Shown: positions 23,622 through 29,603, counted from the first letter of the stretch. The stretch: DNA of 30,356 nt from a virus (IMGVR_UViG_3300031976_000952:1-30356); one strand, 5' to 3'. Notes: generated from the letters alone by a model not told the origin. Numbers and translations: made by a program.

Positions 23622-23671
23622 AATGGAGCTGACTTATGCCAGTCAGAATCAAAATTGGGAGCCAGAAACGC

Positions 23672-23695
23672 AAAAACCCGCAAGAAGCGGGTTTT
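23672..23695 (-). terminator. Rho-independent terminator, first of a tandem
   Basis: The perfect stem AAAACCCGC/GCGGGTTTT (5-nt loop) is followed by T-residues in both directions, so it can act either way. It starts only about 20 nt after the start predicted for the promoter at 23722-23750, so that promoter would yield an RNA of about 45 nt without antitermination. Confidence 0.85.
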
Positions 23696-23721
23696 GGTCG
23701 TAAATCTGGACTATGGGAAAA

Positions 23722-23750
23722 AGGTTAGTTTTTTATTATCAGATTGTCAA
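23722..23750 (-). promoter_or_regulatory. Candidate late promoter (pR'-like)
   Basis: Minus strand: perfect -35 TTGACA (23750-23745), 17-nt spacer, weak -10 TAACCT (23727-23722). It sits directly upstream of two tandem terminators and the lysis genes, as in lambdoid late promoters controlled by an antiterminator. The spacer TGATAA and start-region TTTTCCCAT are shared with the promoter at 4468-4496. Predicted start near 23715. Confidence 0.65.
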
Positions 23751-23789
23751 GAGTCATGATTTTAATATTGTGAAACACCCGACACATCA

Positions 23790-24218
23790 TCAACATTCAC
23801 GAACCAATCCATAGGTCTTAACCATTTTTACCCATTCATTTGGTGACAGAGAATCGCCAGCGGCATCGAAATTTTCTTTATTCGCATAATCAATTAACTC
23901 AACATTATAATATTCACCTTCTTCATCCTCAAAGCCGCCTGAGCTTTCTATGAAGAATTTCATACCCACAGGTTTGCTAGAAATATAGGTATCACCAGTT
24001 TTTGGCTTTAGCTCTCGCTCTTCATTTGTTAATGCTGAGGGATCAAAAATATCCGGCTGCTCACTTTCATCATGCGAATCGAAGAAATCGACCAATGGCT
24101 TTCCTGTTGTTAAAAGCTCATTACGAACTCTATTGACAGTTTGAGCCTTAGTGATACTTTGCTTTCTCTTCAATTCTTGCTGCTTTTTTCGCTTTTGATC
24201 TTTTGTTAACTTAGCCAT
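23790..24218 (-). CDS. Hypothetical protein, 142 aa, candidate moron product
   Basis: The ATG at 24218 overlaps the upstream gene by 8 nt, with AAGGAG 6 nt upstream. The N terminus is very basic (KDQKRKKQQELKRKQ, about 6-20) and the rest is acidic (DSHDESEQPDIFD and FEDEEGEYYNVELIDY). There is no signal peptide or membrane segment. With its partner it forms a short A/T-rich unit with its own promoter and terminators, between the candidate late regulator and the late promoter. Genes in such a place are often accessory (morons). I do not recognise the family, and no function is claimed. Confidence 0.8.
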   Translation of the reverse strand: MAKLTKDQKRKKQQELKRKQSITKAQTVNRVRNELLTTGKPLVDFFDSHDESEQPDIFDPSALTNEERELKPKTGDTYISSKPVGMKFFIESSGGFEDEEGEYYNVELIDYANKENFDAAGDSLSPNEWVKMVKTYGLVREC

Positions 24219-24369
24219 GATGCTCCTTATTGTTACTCAATAGCTTGAGATTATCCTGCAGCCGCTCGATCTGATCGGCCACTTCATGCTGCTTGTCTTC
24301 GGGGATCTGTGAAATGTCTTGAAATGAAATGCGCTCTAAGCTGTCGAGCAATTGCTTTAGTTGTTCCAT
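24211..24369 (-). CDS. Small helical protein of the accessory cassette, 52 aa
   Basis: I start at the ATG at 24369 (MEQLKQLLDSLERISFQDIS) because AAGGAGGA lies 6-7 nt upstream; in-frame upstream codons lack a ribosome site. The protein is predicted to be two amphipathic helices (EQLKQLLDSLERISFQDI and QHEVADQIERLQDNLKLL), suitable for dimerisation. It is overlapped by and probably co-translated with the 142-residue gene. Function unknown. Confidence 0.8.
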   Translation of the reverse strand: MEQLKQLLDSLERISFQDISQIPEDKQHEVADQIERLQDNLKLLSNNKEHHG

Positions 24370-24398
24370 GTGTTCCTCCTTGAACATTACCAATAATT

Positions 24399-24428
24399 AT
24401 TATGTAACTTAAAAATACCATATAACAA
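24399..24428 (-). promoter_or_regulatory. Candidate promoter of the accessory cassette
   Basis: Minus strand: -35 TTGTTA (24428-24423, 4 of 6), 18-nt spacer, -10 CATAAT (24404-24399, 5 of 6). It lies between the terminator at 24432-24467 and the gene starting at 24369, in an A/T-rich tract. It could allow expression independent of the early operon. Confidence 0.5.
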
Positions 24429-24431
24429 TTT

Positions 24432-24467
24432 AAAAAAATACGCAGTGCGCACGGTGCGTACTGCGTA
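24432..24467 (-). terminator. Strong terminator hairpin after the candidate late-regulator gene
   Basis: A near-perfect 14-bp inverted repeat (TACGCAGTGCGCAC against GTGCGTACTGCGTA, one wobble, 1-nt centre) at 24439-24467 is followed by seven T on the minus strand. GTGCGCAC recurs at 24474-24481. It separates the early operon from the accessory cassette. Binding of a dimeric protein to the palindrome is an alternative use. Confidence 0.8.
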
Positions 24468-24484
24468 CAGAAAGTGCGCACTAC

Positions 24485-25384
24485 TCACCTCCATTGATTC
24501 TTAATCAAGGCAAGCTTTTCTAGCGACTCTCTCGCCCACTCATTCAATACACCTGTCATTTGTTCAAACGCATCTTGCCAGCCGTCACGCTTCCAGTTCG
24601 ATTGCGCTACACCTATGCGCCAGCTTAGGTATTCTTGCGTATAAAGCGGTTTGATATGTGTTATGGGCTCTTTATCTTCGCTTGCTGAGAACATGTAAGC
24701 CTGATCCTGATGAGCAAATGATTTCAAAGCAAGGCTTGCAATAACTGAGTGTTTTTCTATTGCTTCAGCACCTGTCTTTGTTTGCCACTCTTTTACTAAA
24801 TGCAGAATAGCAATTGATAGGTTTTTATCTGAATCGGTCGCTAATTGCATATCCCGAATACAGCCGCGAATGTGTTTAACGATGTGGCCCCATTGCGCTC
24901 TTACCTTATCTTTGGGTATCGCCATTGCACCGGCTAACGTAATATCTATGTTTTGCGGCTTACGCCCTTTGTCGCGTTCGAACTCGTATTTGAGTACTTT
25001 CAAGACAACGATGCTCACGCGACTTGTGTAATAGCTGTATTCCTTTGGAAACTTCTCTTTTACTTCTTGAGCTAGCGCGTTGGCGATCTCGTTATGGTGT
25101 TTGTATGTCGGTAGGGAATCTTCGACTTTAGGTGCCCAACAATACATGCCGAATGCTTGAAGGTGTGCGGGTAACTTCGCAATCTCTGATTGTACGCGCC
25201 CTGCTTTTGCCATGTGCATGACTCTCGACGAATTATCAGCGGGGCCGCGAGTTTGTGTTTCGTTCATAACTGGTTTCTGTCTTAGTAAATTGGCATTAGA
25301 TCGATTGATCTCTAGTAGCTGGTCATTTGCACTGCGAGAATAAAACGCATCGTGCCACATTTGTCGAGCTGATAAATACTGCAT
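24485..25384 (-). CDS. Candidate late-gene regulator (Q position), 299 aa
   Basis: The ATG at 25384 overlaps the RusA gene stop by one base (TAATG). The protein is helical and basic, with WHDAFYSRSAND near the start, then HLQAFGMYCWAPKVEDSL (about 74-91), DKGRKPQNIDITLAGAMAIPKDKVRAQWGHIVKHIRGCIRDM (about 138-179) and a C-terminal helical part. There is no obvious zinc finger. Its position as the last gene of the nin-type operon, upstream of the late promoter and its tandem terminators, is that of antiterminator Q in lambdoid phages. I do not recognise the sequence as a known Q family, so the role is an inference from gene order only. Confidence 0.8.
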   Translation of the reverse strand: MQYLSARQMWHDAFYSRSANDQLLEINRSNANLLRQKPVMNETQTRGPADNSSRVMHMAKAGRVQSEIAKLPAHLQAFGMYCWAPKVEDSLPTYKHHNEIANALAQEVKEKFPKEYSYYTSRVSIVVLKVLKYEFERDKGRKPQNIDITLAGAMAIPKDKVRAQWGHIVKHIRGCIRDMQLATDSDKNLSIAILHLVKEWQTKTGAEAIEKHSVIASLALKSFAHQDQAYMFSASEDKEPITHIKPLYTQEYLSWRIGVAQSNWKRDGWQDAFEQMTGVLNEWARESLEKLALIKNQWR

Positions 25385-25794
25385 TAGGCCTCCAATATTT
25401 CTGTGATTGTCACGACTGTCGAGGCCGCTTTACGTGTTGATTTGTGTTGTCTAATGATTGGGCATTCGATAATGCAATTTGGGTTGTCGTCTTCTATTAG
25501 CCCTAAGCCCAATGGATTTTTTTTGGTACAAACAACAAGCGTATCGAACAAAGGTTTAAGTCCACCCATTAAACCATCCCAATCTGCGGTACCAGCACTA
25601 AAGCGATCCACCTCTATCTTGCACATCTGAAAAGGGACTGAGGGGCGGCAGGATTCAGTCATAAGGGCACTACGAATTAGGAGACATAATCTCTCGTGGT
25701 ATTCTTTTTGCTTCGCCCAATGCATGCGCTTCCAAACATTGAGCAGAATCGATGCTTCAGGGATAGTGAACGTCACTTCACGACCGTATTTCAT
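25384..25794 (-). CDS. rusA: RusA-type Holliday junction resolvase, 136 aa
   Basis: The ATG at 25794 overlaps the upstream stop by 4 nt. The protein carries the RusA arrangement of acidic residues: DWDGLMGGLKPLFDTLV (about 75-91), with the Asp and the Lys ahead of FDTL, and LIEDDNPNCI (about 102-111). Length (136) is close to RusA (about 120). It would cut branched DNA during replication and recombination before packaging. Neighbouring DUF1364 and NinB genes support the assignment. The first motif is less perfect than in E. coli RusA, so the subfamily is uncertain. Confidence 0.85.
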   Translation of the reverse strand: MKYGREVTFTIPEASILLNVWKRMHWAKQKEYHERLCLLIRSALMTESCRPSVPFQMCKIEVDRFSAGTADWDGLMGGLKPLFDTLVVCTKKNPLGLGLIEDDNPNCIIECPIIRQHKSTRKAASTVVTITEILEA

Positions 25795-26099
25795 TTTTGT
25801 CCCTTAGCTGCAATCAAACCAGCATCAAAAAGTTTGTTTTGGGTTTCTTCAAGCGCTGAAAGTATGTAAATGGATTTAGTCCCTTCATCCATAACGCCTG
25901 CCCTAGAATCAATCTGGTCGTGACACGAACTACAGGCATACACAGCAAAGCTGTCGTCACACTTCATCGACATACCTATATTTTTACCAACATGAGCCAG
26001 TACCGTCGTTTCAGGATTGAAATTACAATGACCTGGTATTCTGAGTGCGCAATCTTGGCCCCGCGCACTTTTGCGTATTGCATCGGATCGTACCTTCAT
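25791..26099 (-). CDS. DUF1364 protein, putative zinc-binding nuclease, 102 aa
   Basis: The ATG at 26099 makes a 4-nt overlap with NinB. The sequence shows the DUF1364 pattern: KSARGQDCALRIPGHCNFNPETTVLAHV near the start and then ACSSCHDQIDSRAG (about 54-67). The Cys pairs (C17, C25, C55, C58) and His residues (H24, H36, H59) fit a zinc-bound HNH-like fold. It belongs to the recombination genes next to NinB and RusA in many prophages. The enzyme activity is family inference. Confidence 0.88.
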   Translation of the reverse strand: MKVRSDAIRKSARGQDCALRIPGHCNFNPETTVLAHVGKNIGMSMKCDDSFAVYACSSCHDQIDSRAGVMDEGTKSIYILSALEETQNKLFDAGLIAAKGQK

Positions 26100-26551
26100 G
26101 CGACTAGCCCCATTTGCTCGTAATACTTCATAACTGGGTCACTCCAACGCACTCCATGTTCTGAACCAAACGCATAAATTAACTCGAGTAATTCTGAAAA
26201 CTCGGTTTTATTCATAGTGCTTGTGTGTGTTGCGAGAACAACAAAACCGCCATCAATGCCCGGGACTGCTTTCTGCTTTTTAAGTGCAGCGGTAAAAACG
26301 TGCTTCCAATCTTCTTGTGATAACTTTTCGCCATACCATTCCAACTGAGTGGCCACGTCTGTCAGAGTTGCCCACAGTCTCGCGTTCTGACCGTTATTTC
26401 TCTTTTTTCGACCTAATTTAAGAACGACAGGCCCTTTGGTTTCATTCGCATTAATCGCCTTACAAACCAATTCCCAAGCCTGCATCATCTTGGTCCTGAG
26501 ATCGTCTTTTCCATTGATCTCAATCGTTATATCCGCTTTTGCTGCTTTCAT
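26096..26551 (-). CDS. ninB: NinB (Orf family) recombination protein, 151 aa
   Basis: The ATG at 26551 follows AGGTG by 4 nt. The sequence has characteristic NinB phrases: NNGQNARLWATLTDVATQLEWYG (about 53-75), LSQEDWKHVFTAAL (about 78-91), FVVLATHTSTMNKTEFSELLELIYAFGSEHGV (about 103-134) and RWSDP. Length is about that of lambda NinB/Orf (146). It mediates loading of recombinases on single-stranded DNA. It begins the run ninB, DUF1364, rusA, late regulator, joined by overlapping stops and starts. Confidence 0.95.
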   Translation of the reverse strand: MKAAKADITIEINGKDDLRTKMMQAWELVCKAINANETKGPVVLKLGRKKRNNGQNARLWATLTDVATQLEWYGEKLSQEDWKHVFTAALKKQKAVPGIDGGFVVLATHTSTMNKTEFSELLELIYAFGSEHGVRWSDPVMKYYEQMGLVA

Positions 26552-26621
26552 ACTTCACCTGCAATTCAAATCGTAATGTCCGTGGTTTTCGGGACACTAC
26601 GCCCCTTGCCCTGAGTCCCTA

Positions 26622-27419
26622 TCACCAATCCGTGTCATGAATGTTGCCAAGAGCGTCTTGCACACCCTGTCGTCCAGTTTTGATTGCAGCCTGCTGTTGG
26701 GCTGGAACCTGATATTTAATTGAGTTCAACATCCACGTTCGCCATGCCGCTCGCCAATCCTTGAAAAGTGAACCTTTGGCAATGTGGTGATTAGCAAACT
26801 TTTCCGTTTCGAGTTGCCAAGGTGCGGTAATCCCCTTTTCGTTCAGCCAATTCACCATGGTTTGATCAACCGCAAAGTCTTTTGGAAACACACAAGACTG
26901 TTTGGTTTTTGTTGAGGCGTTTGCCGGAGGCGAACTCAAAGAAGTGTTAGGTTCTTTGTTAGGTTCTAAAGTGATAGGTTCTGACCCCCTATTTTGGGGG
27001 TATTTAGTCCCCCCAATTTCGGGGGTATTAGACGGTAAAATTGGAAATATTCCGTTTTTGGGGGTATTAGATTTAATCCCCCCTATTTCGGTTGTATTCT
27101 TTTTTCCCTTCTTTTTAGGTCTTGCTGTCTTTTCTAACTGCTCGTCACGGCCTAAGACACCAACTAACTGATACACTTTTACACGACCAGTATTTCCAAC
27201 TCTTCGACCGGTATCACAAATCAAACCTTGCTCAACAAGTCCCTTAAGTGCTGTATTGACTGTCTTTTCATTAAGCTTTGTGTCTTTAACCATACGAGCG
27301 ATGGAAGGCCAACAAGTGTGGTCTTCTCCCGCTCTATCTGCCATTGAAAGCAGCACAAGCAATTCGGACGATTTGGTTGGGCTGGCTAACCAAGCCCAAC
27401 GCGTTGCATCTACACTCAT
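26622..27419 (-). CDS. Replication protein O-like winged-helix protein containing origin-like repeats, 265 aa
   Basis: I start at the ATG at 27419 (MSVDATRWAWLA) just after the upstream stop; a TTG-started extension to 27470 lacks a ribosome site and would overlap the upstream gene. Residues 1-100 form a winged helix: LLVLLSMADRAGEDHTCWPSIARM and KTVNTALKGLVEQGLI. A Lys-rich part and a repetitive linker follow (about 115-160, with TPKNG, TPEIGG, YPQNRG). The C terminus (about 195-265: QTMVNWLNEKG, DWRAAWRTWMLN) is like DnaT/O-type C-terminal modules. This layout is that of lambda O, whose gene also holds the origin. The repeats in the linker DNA are described at 26985-27098. Confidence 0.85.
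   Translation of the reverse strand: MSVDATRWAWLASPTKSSELLVLLSMADRAGEDHTCWPSIARMVKDTKLNEKTVNTALKGLVEQGLICDTGRRVGNTGRVKVYQLVGVLGRDEQLEKTARPKKKGKKNTTEIGGIKSNTPKNGIFPILPSNTPEIGGTKYPQNRGSEPITLEPNKEPNTSLSSPPANASTKTKQSCVFPKDFAVDQTMVNWLNEKGITAPWQLETEKFANHHIAKGSLFKDWRAAWRTWMLNSIKYQVPAQQQAAIKTGRQGVQDALGNIHDTDW
26985..27098. repeat. Four palindromic repeats inside the O-like gene, candidate origin of replication
   Basis: Repeat units at 26985-27006, 27009-27030, about 27049-27070 and 27078-27098 share CCCCCYATTTYGGGGG and a following TATT; the last two are degenerate. Each is an inverted repeat of C5 and G5 around an A/T core, at spacings of roughly 24, 40 and 29 bases. They lie within the coding part for the linker and are the right kind of signal for iterons bound by a lambda-O-type initiator. 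An A/T-rich tract (27099-27118) lies beside the last unit. Confidence 0.6.
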
Positions 27420-27421
27420 TA

Positions 27422-27697
27422 CTAATGAGCCCCTTTCTCTGATATACGGGCAGGGTTTAATTTGAAACAAACGTCTCTGATGCTTTTCTCGATCTTGATA
27501 TACCCAGCTTGCTCAAGATCTTGAATACACTGGAAAGTCTTTCCAAGATTTAGGCAGCACCGCTTAGCAATATCACCTATTGCTGTATGACAGGTGTTGT
27601 CTTCATCGGCCTCATGGGCCATTTGGGCAAGCATCAACTTGTATTTAGGGTTATCAAATTGAGTGCTCATAACAGTTTGAAGAAGTTGAACGCTCAT
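27422..27697 (-). CDS. Small winged-helix protein, 91 aa
   Basis: The ATG at 27697 overlaps the upstream stop by 4 nt, with GGTGG 5-6 nt upstream. Residues 15-85 form a winged helix: YKLMLAQMAHEADEDNTCHTAIGDIAKRCCLNLGKTFQCIQDLEQAGYIKIE. It aligns by eye with the N-terminal domain of the next gene (LLVLLSMADRAGEDHTCWPSIARM...KTVNTALKGLVEQGLI), sharing the ED-TC step and the two helices. It therefore may be a paralogue or a split-off copy of the initiator's DNA-binding domain. A regulator or partner for replication is possible. Confidence 0.8.
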   Translation of the reverse strand: MSVQLLQTVMSTQFDNPKYKLMLAQMAHEADEDNTCHTAIGDIAKRCCLNLGKTFQCIQDLEQAGYIKIEKSIRDVCFKLNPARISEKGAH

Positions 27698-27843
27698 AAC
27701 ACCACCGCCCTAGTTACTTGTTGACGATCCAGTTTCTTACACGCCCAAAAATGCGCCTTAAACGCCAAAGAACATGGCGCCCAAAACATTAAAAATGCCG
27801 ATAAACTGCGAATTGACTTGAAAAACATCTGTTTAATTTGCAT
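27694..27843 (-). CDS. Small hydrophobic protein, 49 aa
   Basis: The ATG at 27843 (MQIKQMFFKSIRSLSAFLMFWAP) has AAGGA about 7 nt upstream and the stop overlaps the next gene by 4 nt, suggesting a real, co-translated gene. Residues 12-33 (RSLSAFLMFWAPCSLAFKAHFW) look like one membrane segment, followed by a basic tail. An upstream in-frame ATG at 27879 has no ribosome site. I do not recognise the family. Confidence 0.65.
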   Translation of the reverse strand: MQIKQMFFKSIRSLSAFLMFWAPCSLAFKAHFWACKKLDRQQVTRAVVL

Positions 27844-27888
27844 ACTAAATTCCTTAGATACGGTTTTATTTGCATACAAAGCCGAAAG

Positions 27889-27917
27889 AAGCCCAGACCA
27901 CGAATCTGGGCTTTTTT
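27889..27917. terminator. Terminator hairpin between regulator genes and replication genes
   Basis: AAGCCCAGA and TCTGGGCTT (27889-27913, 7-nt loop) pair perfectly. The T-run (27912-27917) lies on the plus side; on the minus side the stem is followed by CTTTC. It could stop antisense plus-strand transcription, or act as a weak tR1-like terminator for the minus operon, where it lies just after the third regulator gene. Confidence 0.7.
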
Positions 27918-27943
27918 ATTGGCTCCAATTTCCCCCAGTCCCT

Positions 27944-28165
27944 CTAATGAAGAACAAAAGGTTCTTTTTTACCCATTAGTGCCTGGCAGTCACTCAAGAG
28001 ATCGAGCAAGAAGCCCTGATCTCGTAGAGCTTCATCCAAGCCGTCTTTAACAAGCAGCTCCATTGCCTCGGTAGGCGTTTGATCCGTCGCACTAGCAAAC
28101 GAATCCAACACCTCCGCATACTCTTCGCTCACTTGAATTAACAAGGGCTGTGTTTCATTGTTCAA
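27944..28165 (-). CDS. Small helical regulator-like protein, 73 aa
   Basis: The start is TTG at 28165 (NNETQPLLIQVSEEYAEVLDSFAS), with a strong AAGGGGG 5-7 nt upstream. The short strand near residues 8-12 (LLIQV) before two helices (EEYAEVLDSFASAT, TPTEAMELLVKDGLDEAL) matches a ribbon-helix-helix pattern. It follows the 75-residue protein in the Cro operon and would be a DNA-binding early regulator. No family name is certain. Confidence 0.7.
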   Translation of the reverse strand: MNNETQPLLIQVSEEYAEVLDSFASATDQTPTEAMELLVKDGLDEALRDQGFLLDLLSDCQALMGKKEPFVLH

Positions 28166-28186
28166 AATATCCCCCTTACGTCCCTT

Positions 28187-28414
28187 CTAGCTGACGTGGA
28201 TAGACGTTAAGATTTCGTTCAAATCACCTGGGCGTAAGCGCTGGATTTGATGCTCGGCCAACGCTCTTAACACGACGTTCTTGGGTACCGGCTCATTGCC
28301 ATTTAACCGAGTTAGCTCGGCCGTAAGCTGCAAGATTTGCCCGTGCACTTCTTCTGTGAAGCGTGGGCGGTAGTCGTGAATGTGTTGTTGGTCTAGTGGT
28401 TTTGGTGCTGGCAT
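28187..28414 (-). CDS. Small early protein, 75 aa
   Basis: The ATG at 28414 has AGGAG about 6-7 nt upstream. The protein is helical with a basic N terminus (DYRPRFTEEVHGQILQLTAELTRLNG), then PVPKNVVLRALAEHQIQRLRP. The layout suggests a small DNA-binding or dimerising regulator, but the motif is not clear. It is the second gene of the Cro operon. Function unknown. Confidence 0.7.
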   Translation of the reverse strand: MPAPKPLDQQHIHDYRPRFTEEVHGQILQLTAELTRLNGNEPVPKNVVLRALAEHQIQRLRPGDLNEILTSIHVS

Positions 28415-28433
28415 AAGTAGCTCCTGTTTTGGG

Positions 28434-28664
28434 TTAAGCCGCCTCTGTGGGCGTTTTAGGGTTTAGCAATTCGTGTGCTGTTACTGCCCCACTCGTTGCT
28501 TTTTCTATTTTTTCTGCGTAATTGGTTTCTTTTGTGTATTCCGTGCGAGGCAATCGCCCCCTTGCAATCCAGCCGTATACGGCCTTACGAGTGATGCCGC
28601 ATATTTCTGCGACTCGCGCTACACGAACGCTGGTTAGCTGATCTTGAATACTTTTAGTCATCAT
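28434..28664 (-). CDS. Cro-like helix-turn-helix regulator, 76 aa
   Basis: The ATG at 28664 is followed by a second ATG and has AAGG about 4 nt upstream. Residues 8-45 form a helix-turn-helix: LTSVRVARVAEICGITRKAVYGWIARGRLP, in which VARVAEICG and RKAVYGWIARG are the two helices and NYAEKIE follows. This is the usual Cro partner of S24 repressors, transcribed away from them. It likely binds the operator between the two genes and turns off the repressor promoter. Confidence 0.88.
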   Translation of the reverse strand: MMTKSIQDQLTSVRVARVAEICGITRKAVYGWIARGRLPRTEYTKETNYAEKIEKATSGAVTAHELLNPKTPTEAA

Positions 28665-28675
28665 AAAACCTTATT

Positions 28676-28693
28676 TGTGTACCTTTTGTACCC
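28676..28693. promoter_or_regulatory. Operator-like site at the Cro promoter
   Basis: TGTGTACC (28676-28683) and TGTACCC (28687-28693) are direct copies on the plus strand separated by 3 nt, overlapping the start region of the promoter at 28694-28722. The same TGTGTACC octamer occurs inverted at 28745-28752, and TGTGTAC recurs at 29627-29633. Binding by the repressor or Cro is inferred. Confidence 0.6.
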
Positions 28694-28722
28694 ATAATAA
28701 CTGGGGACTGACTTTTCCTCAA
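28694..28722 (-). promoter_or_regulatory. Early leftward promoter (PR-like) of the Cro operon
   Basis: Minus strand: -35 TTGAGG (28722-28717, 4 of 6), 17-nt spacer, -10 TATTAT (28699-28694, 5 of 6). It is followed by the operator-like site and the Cro gene start at 28664. No strong counterpart for the repressor promoter is evident; an A/T-rich region at 28729-28756 is the best place for it. Confidence 0.65.
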
Positions 28723-28744
28723 GCCTGTTAAACAATAAACATTT

Positions 28745-28752
28745 GGTACACA
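28745..28752. promoter_or_regulatory. Operator-like half site before the repressor
   Basis: GGTACACA is the exact reverse complement of TGTGTACC at 28676-28683. It lies 21-28 nt upstream of the repressor GTG, within the expected repressor promoter, so occupancy could give autoregulation. Confidence 0.5.
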
Positions 28753-28772
28753 TAATTTTTTGGGAGTTTTTT

Positions 28773-29504
28773 GTGTCGTCAGAACACGCAGAAGCAATAG
28801 CCAGGCGCATAGAAGAACTTAGGGTTAAGAAAGACATTGAGCGCAGAGGCTTAGGCACTCGTTTGAGCGAAATAACAGGAGTTACGCGCAAAGCAGCGAA
28901 TAAGTGGCTAAATGGTGAAAACGCACCGAAAGCGGATCACATTAAAAAAATAGCTCAATTTTTTGACGTAAATACAAGCTGGCTTGAATACGGCGAGAGT
29001 ACAATGGATCGTCCAGCCCAAAGAATTCATCACAGTCTCACCGATACCGAGGCTTATGAGGTGAATGAAGCTGGCGCCACATACGATTTATTTGTCCCAT
29101 ACTTTGAGGAAGTTCAATTGGCTGCAGGAGCAGGCTTAGCATCCATACTTGATAGCGCCACAGAAAAAGTGGCAATACCTATTACTATATTGCAAGAGGC
29201 TGGGATACCAGGGCCTGCCGTCGCAAGCTGCAGGATTTGTGGTGATTCAATGGCAAATAAGATCATGGATGGAGCAAAGGTATTTATTGATACCAGAGAA
29301 AAGCAGATTAACGACGGAAAGATATACGCAATTGATCACGGCGGCATGTTGAGAATTAAATACCTATTCCGTCAGCCGTTTGGTGGCATACGCATTCGCT
29401 CAGAAAATAGTGAAGACTTCCCAGATGAACTCCTAAGCTCAGAAGAGGCTGGGAATATACGAATTATTGGCCGTGTCTTCTGGCAGCTCCCCCCTACCTT
29501 CTAG
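28773..29504 (+). CDS. CI-like repressor, HTH plus S24 peptidase, 243 aa
   Basis: I choose the GTG at 28773 because GGGAG lies 6 nt upstream; the in-frame TTG at 28743 adds ten residues, has no ribosome site and would cover an operator. Residues about 7-75 form the helix-turn-helix domain (IARRIEELR, GLGTRLSEITGVTRKAANKWLNGENAP). The C-terminal half is an S24 peptidase: AAGAG (117-121) as the likely self-cleavage site, Ser159 in CGDSM, and Lys196 in LRIKYL. It should maintain lysogeny and be inactivated through RecA after DNA damage. The Cro-like gene is divergent. Confidence 0.93.
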   Translation: MSSEHAEAIARRIEELRVKKDIERRGLGTRLSEITGVTRKAANKWLNGENAPKADHIKKIAQFFDVNTSWLEYGESTMDRPAQRIHHSLTDTEAYEVNEAGATYDLFVPYFEEVQLAAGAGLASILDSATEKVAIPITILQEAGIPGPAVASCRICGDSMANKIMDGAKVFIDTREKQINDGKIYAIDHGGMLRIKYLFRQPFGGIRIRSENSEDFPDELLSSEEAGNIRIIGRVFWQLPPTF

Positions 29505-29530
29505 TTTCCCCCACACCACTTAAATAAAAA

Positions 29531-29554
29531 CCGCCCATCGAGGCGGTTTTTTTT
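29531..29554 (+). terminator. Rho-independent terminator after repressor
   Basis: CCGCC/GGCGG (29531-29546, 6-nt loop) is followed by eight T on the plus strand, with A-residues before it so that the minus strand is also plausible. It insulates the repressor from the promoter at 29619-29647. Confidence 0.85.
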
Positions 29555-29603
29555 CATTCGTAACCTTTTGATTCACATATAGATTTTAAAAAATATTAAA
29601 TTT

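Noticed and set aside
26985-27098. CRISPR-like array
   Set aside because: The repeats are few, unevenly spaced, degenerate and lie inside a coding region; iterons explain them better.
27694-27879. Longer start at 27879 for the small hydrophobic protein
   Set aside because: No ribosome site at 27879; AAGGA before 27843 is better, so the shorter form is annotated.
28661-28891. Minus-strand 76-codon frame across the repressor start
   Set aside because: It covers the operator/promoter region and the repressor N terminus, has no ribosome site and no recognisable protein; it is a shadow.
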